Shown one piece after another: positions 11,501-18,880 of a DNA stretch of 26,211 nucleotides. The position numbers and the translations under genes are program-made. Under the pieces are notes generated by a model, which was not told the DNA's origin, did not search any database, and worked only from the letters and a program-made list of their open reading frames with translations. Positions within the stretch are counted from its first letter, which is position 1; each line of letters starts with the position of its first letter. Where the stretch lies: NCBI RefSeq assembly GCF_000002865.3, contig NW_001865064.1, positions 398,262 to 424,472 of the forward strand. The letters are read 5' to 3'. The stretch is from Monosiga brevicollis MX1. Taxonomy: Eukaryota > Opisthokonta > Choanoflagellata > Craspedida > Salpingoecidae.

Positions 11501-14500
11501 CTTAAGGCCCTCACCTCCTCGTAGTTGTTGGGAAACATCCACGAAACGTCAATGCCGTCAACAAATGCGGTGGGCAAAACCATTGGTGTTGTTGGCAATG
11601 CACTTGTTGAATTTGTGGTCTCCAAAGGCAGGGTCGTGGTAACCGCCGTAGTCGTTGAGCGGCGGAGAGTAGAGCTAAACTCCCCCGACCCGCCATCATC
11701 GGTTGTGACTTGGGATGAGGTCGTCATTGAGGAGGTTGATGATGACGCAGTCGTCGAAGTGGAAACCGCTAGAGTTGATGAGGATGACATTTGTGGAGTT
11801 GAGGTGTCAGTCGATGTGCTTGAGGAATGCGAGACAGTGGTTGACTCAAGCGTTCCCGAGCCATCGTCCCCGTGCACCGTGGTAGATGCAGTCGAAGTCG
11901 TCACAGTGTCACTCGTTGTACGTGTTGTCAAATCCCCTGATGTTGAGCGACGAGTCGTCGAATGACTGGAACCAGAAGTAGTGGGCAAAGTAACTGTCTC
12001 TGGTTGAGTCGTGGGCTGAGAAAGGGTTGAGGTGGCTTGCTGCGGTGTGCTCGCAAGAGTAGTGATGTTGGACGCAGGGCTGGTACTCTGCCCAATAGTC
12101 GAGGTCGATGTTGTTGATGCATCACCCGACGTGGAAAAGAAGCTTGTCGAACTATTGTCTGGGACAGAAGACGAAGAGGTCATTTGAGCGGTGGGACTAG
12201 TGGGTAAAGAAGTGCTGCTCGGTGACGGGGTCTGCGTGGTGGTCGAGTCTCGCGGGTTGGTGGATGAAGCAGTATAGGCGTTTGTGCTTGATGATGCCGG
12301 TGAGGTAGATAAAGGCGTTTTTGAAGAAGCAATCGTCGTGGTTGCATTGCTCATTGATGTGGTGCCTGAAGCGGTGGTGCTTGATGACGACGAAGCTTGG
12401 CTGGTGACGATAAATGTCGTGCTGGGCGACTCTGATTGAGATGAGGGCATGGTTGTGTTGTCCCAAACAGAGGTTGAGGTGCTGGAAATGGAAGAGGATG
12501 CTGTGCTTGATGTACTTGTGGGACTTGCTTGCGTGTTTGTAGTCGTCTCTGGGACTGTCGTTGTGCTTGCGAGTGTTGTTGTGACTTCCTCAGTAGAGGA
12601 AGACACGCTGCTGGGCCCACTGGAGGATGTCGGCGTGCTTGAAGTGAAGGCTGTGGTCGTTGCACCAGACGCCACTGCAGATGTAGATGAAGGTTGACTG
12701 GTGGTCGGTTCTAAGGACGTGGCCATGGTTGTAGTCGTTGGGTTTGAAGGTGGCACCGCCGTCGATGCTGATGCCGATGTGGATGCAGCTGTGGTTGTTG
12801 CTAGAGTCGTTGCGAATGTGGTCCGTGTTACTGTCGATGTTGGCGCGGTAACAGACGTCGTCATTGGTGTTTCCGGTGTGTCCACTGGTGTTGAAGACGT
12901 CGTTAGAGGAGCCGTGATTGTGCTTGACGTGGACGTGGTGGACGAGGCTGCAGTCGTGTGCGTGGGCGCAATGGAAGTTGTGAGCATGGTAGACGTAGTC
13001 CCTGTCGTCGACGTAGTCATTGTCGTCGACGTGGTCCTTGTTGTAGACGTGGTCCTTGTTGTAGACGTGGTCCTTGTTGTAGACGTGGTCCTTGTTGTAG
13101 ACGTGGTCATTGTCGTCGACGTGGTAGACGTTGTCGTCGTGGTGGTGGGAACCGTGGATGTGGTTGTATCGGTTAGGCAAACGCGATCTGAGCTGGCGGT
13201 GGGCGCGGCCACTTCCTGTTCAGGACATGAGGCCCGAACCGCTTGGCACTCACGGTCGGAGGTGGCCGTTGCCTGAACGCTCTCATATTCGACAGCTGGA
13301 GGCTGCCAAGTTGAGGTCCCATTCACGTTGGCACAAAGGCGGCCGTAGAAGGCTTGGCCCACCTCGACATGACCCGGGGCCACGGCACAACTGGAGAAGC
13401 ACAAACTCAGATACAAATACTGCGAGTTTCGACATAGGGTACAGTATGCCTCCCCTTCGCCAACAATGCAAGCTTGGCAGTTGGCAGGACAACCGCAACT
13501 ACTGCCCATGCAGCTTTGCCTACACGTGGTCAATCGCTCACACACAGCGTTGGAGGATGGGGTGGCAGAGACAAGCTCGTACTCGCTATCTGAGCAGTTG
13601 GTGATGGGCCGGCACACAGTATCAGCTTGCAGCGTGCAAGCTTGTGCAGCATAATAGCCGGAGGGGCAGATCGAACAGGGGGTACATTGGGTATCCGTGT
13701 TGGGTCTACACGCCTCAATCTGATAAGTTTCTCCCAACACGCAAGAGGAACAGGTTGTGCAGCGGGCATCTGACGTGGCCGTGCAAGCGCTGCTCACAAA
13801 CTCGTCATTGCCACAAGTGTGACACCCATCACATTCCGCATCGGCATTGATCGTACACGCTCGGCGTTGAAAGTGATTGGCTGGGCATACAGTGCAATTG
13901 TCGCACAGGCGATCTGCGGTGCTGCGCGGCGGAATAACCTCATATGTTTGGCCGGCCACACAAGAGCTGACGTCGCGACAGTCGCGATCACTGGTGCTCG
14001 TGGGTGCAGCATGCTGGTACTGATTTGAACTGCATGAAGTCACGACCTTGCATTGGCGATCGGTGGTTGGGGTTGGAGCAGACGCCTCGTAGTAGTTGAT
14101 GAAGCAGGGCGTGTGCACTTGGCAGATGGCATCAGAGGTGGCTGTTGCTGGTGACCGTAGAAACTCAGTCTGGAGTGCCTCAAACTGGGACATTGGAATG
14201 GACTCATTGTAGGGCACGCACTCCCGATTGAAATTGCCCGATCCAAGCTCGATGTACCCTTCAAAGGCGCTACAATCATCGTAACATCGGCCCTCGTATA
14301 AATAATGCCCGTTCTACGAGATATGCCCCAAAAAAAAAAAAAAGAAAAAAAAAAAAAGAAAGAAAAAAACCTGATGAGAGCAAAACGAGAAAGGGGCCTG
14401 TGGGCCTGAAACGTGTGCATAGGCATGCCAGGTTGTCTCCAGCATGCATGGTATACCATGAACAGACCTTGCACTTGGTGCAGAAGGAGGCTGCGCCGCG

Positions 14501-17500
14501 CAAATTGCACGAATGGCACTCTGCACTGCATTGGCAGGCATGACCATAGGCATCCACGCGTGCAACACAAGCTGTGCTACACAGCTGAACATCACGGCAG
14601 GCTCTGCATGTTGTGATCACAAGCAAGTCAGACAAAATGATCACCAACATGGCTCAAGCGATTGATCAATGTTGTTTTACGTACTGGGCAGAAGTTGGGG
14701 TGGGAGGAGCAGTTTGGTATTCGCCGTCACCGCAGGTCACGTTGACGCACTGTTGGTCGGTAGAGGCGGTCGGGGCCACGGCTTCTGTTTCCAGATACAG
14801 CCGGCAGTCTGCGGATTGATGGCAGGAGAGTTCAGGTTAGAGGGAGATTGGAAGGTTCATGCACACTTGCAAGGCAAAGCGTGCTTAATGCAGCACAGAC
14901 TTGCCCGTTACGGGGGTACATTGACGGTCGGTGGTCGTCGTTGGCGCAGCGGTTTCGTAGGTGTCCTTTGTGCAATTAGAGACGGGTAAACAGACCCGAT
15001 CGTGTTCACCAGTGCAAGTACTGTTTTCAAACTCGGTGGGTGCGCAGGTCTGGCAGCGTGCGCAAACAGTATCAGCCGTGGCACTGCAAGCTGTGCGAGC
15101 ATAGAGATCAGCGACAGCCGGGCAGACACTGCAGCTGGCACATTGCCGCGCTGACGTAGGGGTAGGGGCCCTGGTTTCGTACTCGGTCATGGTGCAGTTG
15201 ATCTGAGTTCGACAAACACGATTTGAAGTGGGCGTGGGAGCCAACAGTTCCCACTCATGATTGCTACACGTGCGAAGTGCCACGCAGATGCGATCGGTGG
15301 TGGGAGATGCGGGCACTATCTCAAAGCGTGACTGGCCGCACACAGTATATGGGGTGCACATCCGGTTGGTGGTGGCTGTCGGGGCGGCCAGTTGATATTC
15401 CCAGCTGTTGTTGCAGGCAGGACGAAGCAACAAGCACGTGCGATCAGAGGTTGCAGTCGGGGGCTGAACTTGATACTGTGTCGTCTCATCACACACGGAG
15501 ATTGCTTCGCAAACTCGGTTTGTGGAGGGTGTCGGTGCCTCCACCTCGAATTGTTGCGTGCTGCACTCTGTAGGAGGTGGAATCATGAGTGAGGGTGGTT
15601 TGACTTTGCTGTAGATCTAATTGGCTCCCTTTCCCCAGCCACACAATCAAGAGGCAAGCATGCACGCCATCCCGCCACTGCCTTGTCGAGGGTGTAGCTG
15701 TACGAGTTGCACGTACCATTGAGAGCAGTGCATTGCCGATCAGAAGTAATCGTTGGAGCGACTTCCTCAATCTGGTCGCTATCGCAGGCAGCGCTTGTGT
15801 TGACGCAGGCCAAGTTGGCAGCCAAATACTGGAATGATGCACAATTGGGCTCAACGCAGCTAGGTAAACAGAGAAAATGATGAAATCAAAAAAGCATGGC
15901 AAAAGCATCAGCTACCCACGAAACTGCAGCAAAGAAGCTTAGCATCAAGAATGATCTGCTGGAGAAGGAAGATGCGCCTTGAGCATTTTTGTCAGCACGT
16001 ACAGGCGGTCTGAGGTCTGCGTAGGGGTGCGCATTTCCAACTCTGAACCAGAACACGAGGGTGAGAAGGAAGCACACACGACATCTGAGGAGGCCGTGGG
16101 AAGAGCTGCAACGTAGGTCGAGCAGACACCGCAGAACTCAAAGGCATTGGCCGTGCCCTCGACAAAGCACCAAGCTGTACGCTCCCCGTCTGCAGGCGCG
16201 GTGGCAAGGGACATGAGCAGAAAGAGGAATGGCTCGTGTCATGGTGCATGGGAGTGAGAGCTAGACAAAGTCGTCAGGCCAGGCGCAACAAACCAGGGTT
16301 GCGGCAGTAGTTGTGACGCAAGTCGGCATTGGGGTAGAGCTCCGGCGTCACGAGGTTGGCTTGCGCAACGCTAGAGGACCAGGGCAAACATGTCTTGCCC
16401 GACGATGTCTTATTAATCTGGCCGCGATAATTGGCATTGTCACCGTCATCAAATGCGCAACCCTCGATGGAGCCGCAAAGGTCCTCGAGGGGCACGCAAA
16501 TACGATCCGAGGTCGCGGTTGGTTGCCGCAGCTGGTATGTATTAGGTGAGCATGCCGTGTGGGGCAAGCAAGCCTGTGCGTCGCCAGTGGCATTCGCCTG
16601 CGTAATGCGAGGAGTCAAGACGCAAAGGAATCGGTTAGCGTTTCAAAAGCAATAAACGTGGCATTCATCCTGAGGGTGGTCAACTGAGTACAGTGGGAGG
16701 ATGAAGAAACGCCAAACACACGCGATAGGTGCCTGCCGGACAGTCAGGATGAGGCTCGCAGTAGCGATTAAAGTTGCCAGCCCCCGAATTTCGCAGCGTG
16801 TTGCTGGCTTCTTGACAGTCATCGTAGCACGCTCCTTGCCAAAAGTAGCGACCTACGCAAGACCAAGACCAGACGGTGCAAATCAAAGAAGATTATAAGA
16901 TTTTGAGAAAGAGGATTGTTTAGCAGACCAAGCGGGCAGCGTCAAGCTGTGAAGGGATGGCCAACAGATGACAGGCCGATGCGGTGGTGATGGGGACGAG
17001 TGGGGCGTTATAGCAAGAGAAGGCAGACGACCAAGTACCATTTTTGCACTGGGTGCATGTCGCAGAGTCATCCTCGTAAATGAGGCAAGAGTAGCACTGA
17101 TAGGGACATTGACATGATGTCCCTGCTGTTGTGGCAAACCCGATGCATGTTGTAATCTCTACATGTGGGAGCAAGCGATGACATGGTGCCAGACGCAAAA
17201 GAGAATGGCATTGGATTAGCGAGGGGCAAAGGGAATGTGTGCAGCTGGACTGAACTGGGTGGGTGGCGCAAGCAAGGGTAGGCAGACCGTTGCAAAAGAG
17301 AGAACTCTCGAGGGACGTGGCATTGACGGTCGCAGCGTCAGCAATGGGGACGGGGTTGAAGGTGAGAAGGGACGCAACGTCCGACGTATCCAAGGGATCT
17401 AGAAGAAGGAGGTGAACTTGAATGTCGGCATCGACGGCCAGCTGCAAAGCGGCCTGGGTGGCGTTCAGATCATGGGGGGGCGTCGACGCTAACAGCACAA

Positions 17501-18011
17501 TGTGCTGCTCAAGGCCGGTATCCTGGGCACTGGATGTGGCAGCGGTCAGGTGATTGGTCGCGCGGGTCACAGCTCGCTGCCAGCGACTGATGCCACCGTA
17601 GCTCTGGTCAATGCTGGCGAGTTGATCCACAAGTTGATCACTGGAAGGGAGGGGATCGGATGTGCATTGTGTGGAGACTGCACAAACAAAGTTGCTGAAT
17701 TCATAAGCCTCGTAGCGCGTGGCATTGCCCCGCGCGTTGTCGGCGGCGGCGGCCAACCGAGCGACGAGCGATTTTCGTGCTGTGAACGCTGAGCTAGAGA
17801 CACCGTAGGCGCCATCAATGAGAAAGACGGCATGAATGCTCACATCCTCGCACACCGGCGCTTGGCCCACAACAGTGGGCGTGCTGATGCTCGCAACAAA
17901 GAGCAGCAGCAGTAGCAGCGAGCTGAACCCCTGAAGGGCTGCTTGATAGGCCGAATGCCCGCGACTGCAGCCTAAGACCTTTGCCAAAGGCACTCGGCCA
18001 AGGCTGAACAT
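1161..18011 (-). CDS. Giant receptor-type protein tyrosine phosphatase with TNFR-like, kringle, mucin, cohesin/BIG, dockerin-like and CAP-Gly regions
   Basis: Exons assigned by splice motifs, phase and domain continuity: 18011-17288, 17158-17039, 16852-16722, 16597-16294, 16189-16003, 15859-15717, 15567-14905, 14808-14685, 14603-14468, 14313-11515, 11400-11237, 11142-2521, 2365-2173, 2064-2012, 1870-1688, 1547-1382, 1301-1161. They sum to 14853 nt (4950 residues plus TAG). Introns are 80-186 nt, GT-AG except one GC-AG at 14904-14809. Order: signal peptide, vWA-like domain, furin/TNFR-like modules, kringle, a long TNFR-like array, Ser/Thr mucin, further TNFR-like repeats, TTTEA mucin repeat, PAN-like segment, TNFR-like repeats, BIG/cohesin-like region, dockerin-like pair, TNFR-like array, transmembrane helix, CAP-Gly, catalytic PTP domain. 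About 40 TSDR.C-type repeats are visible. The first ATG (18011) precedes a good signal peptide. The single 8.6-kb exon is one open frame. Expected role: a cell-surface adhesion receptor that dephosphorylates phosphotyrosine. Ligand and substrates are unknown. The first intron (17287-17159) is in frame and least certain. Confidence 0.85.
2742..2939 (-). other. CAP-Gly domain between membrane and phosphatase domain
   Basis: About 66 residues starting at GSRVYVLGYGWGTLRYFG, then GARCGVELD, GLNNGTVDGYWYF and RHGILCDPRKVKF. This follows the CAP-Gly pattern (GTVRYVG, GVELDEP, GKNDG, YF, GLFV). The diagnostic GKNDG groove motif reads GLNNG: both outer glycines and the central Asn are kept, while Lys and Asp are changed. 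CAP-Gly domains bind C-terminal EEY/F tails of alpha-tubulin, EB and CLIP proteins. Here the domain sits about 95 residues after the transmembrane helix in the same exon, so it is cytoplasmic and joined to the phosphatase by continuous coding sequence apart from the 155-nt intron at 2520-2366. The EEY/F-binding inference is weakened by the altered groove. Confidence 0.85.
3225..3296 (-). other. Single transmembrane helix with basic stop-transfer
   Basis: A run of about 22 hydrophobic residues (MSLIVGPVVAVAVIVLLVVL then VVV) is followed by LRRRKRRQQ. It separates the cysteine-rich ectodomain from the CAP-Gly and PTP cytoplasmic part and fixes type I topology together with the N-terminal signal peptide. 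A Gly/Ser-rich linker precedes it. Confidence 0.95.
3340..3995 (-). other. Membrane-proximal TNFR-like cysteine-rich array (about 8 repeats)
   Basis: Tandem units of about 26 residues, each roughly C..(Y/F)E..A.T.TSDR.C..(L/V)T.C, ending just before the Gly/Ser linker and membrane helix. The repeat is the same type as in the N-terminal array and at 8300-8730. In protists and choanoflagellates this TNFR/EGF-like unit is common in large surface proteins. Ligands are not known. Confidence 0.85.
4510..4721 (-). other. Dockerin-like pair of calcium loops
   Basis: Two EF-hand-like loops, DVDGDCVFDVADA and DANGDGMVTIRDV, are about 45 residues apart, each followed by a helix. The D.DGD....D and D.NGDG....D spacing is that of dockerin type I or calcium-binding F-hand repeats, which bind cohesin domains in cellulosomes. 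It lies just after a cohesin-like domain in the same polypeptide, so an intramolecular or between-receptor contact is conceivable. In the first loop Cys replaces Gly. The fold call is by motif only. Confidence 0.6.
4755..4766 (-). other. Candidate furin-type cleavage site RVRR, membrane-proximal side
   Basis: The residues ERVRR-VEP lie between the cohesin-like domain and the dockerin-like pair, in a basic, Ser-rich linker that also holds SSSSRRRSPRVLR. RVRR fits the R-x-(K/R)-R proprotein convertase pattern. Cleavage here would yield a two-chain receptor, but nothing in the sequence proves use. Confidence 0.35.
4930..7790 (-). other. BIG/cohesin-like beta-sandwich region resembling TMEM132 ectodomains
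   Basis: About 950 residues, almost cysteine-free, with beta-rich repeating organisation. Bacterial-Ig-like signatures include VVFEDNTTEVV, VTLEDGQVLSS, GRVAIVGRAGGVANITL and GRATLVV. A cohesin-like stretch begins at EAQPGDTVQLAFS and includes VQVPVGMAVV and VPLFTITLQLL (about 5215-4950). TMEM132 family proteins combine cohesin and BIG domains in their ectodomains, and the resemblance in kind is clear by eye. Orthology is not established. Segments around 7790-7400 (YPGELVSIPITHELP) may be a further cohesin-like domain. Expected role is adhesive or structural. Confidence 0.55.
8300..8735 (-). other. Second TNFR-like cysteine-rich array (about 6 repeats)
   Basis: Repeats of the same TSDR.C type lie between the PAN-like segment and the BIG/cohesin-like region, including one unit of more canonical TNFR spacing (CTDCTMCTPGEYEQHAC). 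An RVRR site (encoded about 8771-8760) lies immediately N-terminal, in the linker TRARVRRNT. Confidence 0.75.
8845..8935 (-). other. PAN/Apple-like segment
   Basis: The residues TECSSICDSNLECTGFVV then GGQIMCAV match the core of PAN/Apple domains (eeC...C...p.C.gF.......C.l). Flanking residues are less clear. PAN domains mediate protein or carbohydrate contacts. Low-confidence motif call. Confidence 0.4.
9129..10050 (-). repeat. 15-bp coding minisatellite encoding TTTEA mucin repeats
   Basis: The 15-bp unit (GAGGCTACAACCACC on the coding strand) encodes ATTTE/TTEAT permutations for about 300 residues. A core of about 17 near-identical copies lies at 9219-9470. Degenerate copies give TTTGA, TIEA and TEPTTLEA. 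All copy-number changes preserve frame. The Thr density predicts a heavily O-glycosylated, stiff mucin stalk. Three copies of a marker block (TTLEAT-TTPDATTTGA, starting near 9184, 9565 and 9781) show a higher-order repeat. The poly-valine reading on the other strand is a shadow. Confidence 0.95.
10805..11058 (-). other. Ser/Thr (STST) mucin-like linker
   Basis: About 80 residues of nearly pure Ser and Thr (STSTSTSTSVSSTSTSTSS and similar) inside the large exon, between the SEA-like/unknown segment of exons 10-12 and three TNFR-like repeats (10800-10520). A likely O-glycosylated spacer. Confidence 0.8.
11600..13170 (-). other. Long Ser/Thr-rich mucin domain in exon 10
   Basis: About 520 residues with more than half Ser and Thr, few charged residues and no cysteines, ending before FVDGIDVSWMFPNNYEE. 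It separates the N-terminal TNFR-like array from the rest of the ectodomain. It contains an 18-bp tandem repeat (next feature) and imperfect TSSTS-type repeats. Confidence 0.85.
13010..13130 (-). repeat. 18-bp coding minisatellite (TSTTRT repeats)
   Basis: On the + strand the unit GTAGACGTGGTCCTTGTT recurs four times in succession, flanked by variants with ATTGTCGTC. On the coding strand this reads TTRTTS repeatedly. The unit length differs from the 15-bp minisatellite, so it arose independently in the same gene. Confidence 0.85.
14332..14370. repeat. Interrupted poly-A/poly-T tract within an intron
   Basis: A-rich run on the + strand (T-rich on the gene strand) within the 154-nt intron 14467-14314. 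On the coding strand it forms an unusually long pyrimidine tract about 20 nt before the acceptor CTCGTAG. Confidence 0.85.
14809..14904 (-). other. GC-AG intron
   Basis: The exon ends ACGG at 14905 and the intron begins GCAAGT, the usual GC-AG donor context. The acceptor is CCGCAG. Joining gives G|AC (Asp) in CTPVTDCRLYLE, an exact repeat-consensus continuation. Nearby GT donors (GTAACG, GTCTGT) lead to stop codons in the next exon. Confidence 0.75.
16122..16459 (-). other. Kringle domain (two exons)
   Basis: Six cysteines in kringle order: CAFDDGDNANYRG, NKTSSGKTCLPWSS, TPELYPNADLRHNYCRNP, then across the intron 16293-16190 DGERTAWCFVEG, FEFCGVC. These are the diagnostic NYRG, CLPWSS, NYCRNPDG and WC motifs. 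The intron splits the Asp of CRNPD (G|AC, phase 1), the classical centre of the fold. Kringles are extracellular protein- or ligand-binding modules. Confidence 0.92.
16722..17158 (-). other. Furin-like cysteine-rich module (exons 2-3)
   Basis: CQCPYQCYSC, CTQCKNG, then RYFWQGACYDDC and GAGNFNRYC. A paralogous module occurs at exons 9-10 (CQCSAECHSC, CTKCKNG, HYLYEGRCYDDC, GSGNFNREC; 14603-14200), and a shorter one near 13400-13500 (CGCPANCQAC, CTLCRN). In the first two, an intron falls at almost the same site, CK|N or CKN|G. Confidence 0.75.
17310..17850 (-). other. vWA-like domain with degenerate metal site
   Basis: After the signal peptide, VSIHAVFLIDGAYG begins a Rossmann-like pattern: a helix FTARKSLVARLAAAA, YEAYEFSNF, SSDQLVDQLASI, WQRAVTRATNHL, HIVLLAS, AVDADIQVHLLLL. 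This order resembles a von Willebrand A fold. The MIDAS D-x-S-x-S reads DGAYGVS, so metal binding is doubtful. Homology is inferred from pattern only. Confidence 0.55.
17865..18011 (-). other. Signal peptide
   Basis: MFSLGRVPLAKVLGCSRG starts a basic n-region of about 30 residues followed by the hydrophobic core SSLLLLLLFVASIS and a likely cut after VVG or GQA. The n-region is long for a signal peptide. A downstream start is not available in frame before the core. Confidence 0.8.
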
Positions 18012-18880
18012 GGTTCAGTTTGAGATCCCTATCGGACGACCTTGCCCTCGACCTCGAGGCCTTGTCGCGCGTGCGCGATTCGATCCCGCCGACAGGGAAA
18101 GCGGGGCAGGTTTGTGGAAACCATGTACATGCGCTCTGGCCAAAAGATGGCTGCCAAGACCAAGCACCACCATGAGAGGCCCGGTCGTGGCACCGAAAAT
18201 CAAGAAAATCAACGCTGCGATTGGCTCACGCTGGTGACGTACTTTTAATGTGTCTGTCCCAAGAAAGAACCGAAAAAAAAAAAGTGGGGGGCCGGGGGCA
18301 TTGAAAGTGCCATCTGTGGTTGTTGTCCACAACAAAACGCAGGTGATGGTGGGCGGGCTTGGGCTGTGTGATGTACTACGCCACACGCACACACAACAAT
18401 GCAACTTTCCAGCCGTTTTACATGCATGCACGCACATCCAGATTTGATGACATTGATATCAACAGGTGTTTTCAACGTTTTTCCTCTCTGTCGATCTGTC
18501 ATGTTCTCTTCGCTTTTCTCTTGCGCTCTTGGCCTTCAAACTCTCTCCTTCTTTCTCTCCTCTTCTCTCTCCTTCTCGCTCTCTCTCAAACTCTCTCTCA
18601 AACTCTCTGTCTCTCTCTCTCTTTCTCTCTCTCTCAAACTCTCTCTCTCCTCTTCTCTCAACTCTCTGTCTCTCTCTCTCAAACTCTCTCTCAAACTCTC
18701 CCTCTTCTCTCAACTCTCTGTCTCTCTCTCTCAAACTCTCTCTCAAACTCTCCCTCTCTCTGTCTCTCTCTCTCTCAAACTCTCTCTCTCAAACTCTCCC
18801 TCTCTCTCTCTTCTGTCTCTCTCTCTCTCTTCTCTCTCACTCTTTAGAGGGGTGACGCGTGCGGTGGATGCGTCAACGAG
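18012..18880. promoter_or_regulatory. Head-to-head intergenic region (possible bidirectional promoter)
   Basis: About 870 bp separate the start of the phosphatase gene (-) from the first proposed ATG of the VPS9 gene (+). Contents: GC-rich sequence next to the phosphatase start, an A11 run near 18275, and a long TC-rich tract (18536-18843). No TATA box or known motif can be named. The promoter role is inferred from the divergent arrangement. Confidence 0.45.
18536..18843. repeat. TC-rich (polypyrimidine) tract with interspersed TCTCAAACTCTC units
   Basis: About 300 bp of almost pure C/T on the + strand, composed of CT dinucleotide runs and a recurrent AAACTCTCTCTC unit seen about twelve times. 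No coding potential. Apparent open frames (Leu/Ser on +, Arg/Glu on -) are low-complexity shadows. Confidence 0.95.

Larger units (their letters stand above)
13180..16720 (-). other. N-terminal TNFR-like cysteine-rich array (about 25 repeats over exons 3-10)
   Basis: Tandem C..(Y/E)...APT.TSDR.C units run across eight exons, with a few canonical TNFR/laminin-like units (CTVCPANHFQRRACTINAD and neighbours) and two furin-like modules. Many introns interrupt a repeat, yet splicing restores the motif exactly: TSDR-CT|C at 16003/15859, ALN-G|AG-C at 15717/15567, TSA-CA|A-AC at 14685/14603. That is the strongest evidence for the exon borders. Confidence 0.85.

Noticed and set aside
12590-13180. 196-residue minus-strand open frame rich in His, Asn, Asp and Tyr
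   Set aside because: A frame-shifted shadow of the Ser/Thr-rich mucin exon, generated by the ACNACN codon repeats.
15568-15716. Cysteine-containing continuation NGTCNSYSYTLDK after the repeat at 15717
   Set aside because: A strong GTACGT donor at 15716 and the acceptor at 15568 give CTALNECSTQQFE, matching the repeat. The continuation is intronic.
18040-18110. tRNA-like B-box (GATTCGATCCCGCC)
   Set aside because: The flanks cannot form a T-arm or acceptor stem and no A-box lies at the right distance.
18459-18855. Overlapping open frames (Leu/Ser-rich on +, Arg/Glu-rich on -)
   Set aside because: Low-complexity translation of the TC tract, no domain, no splice context.
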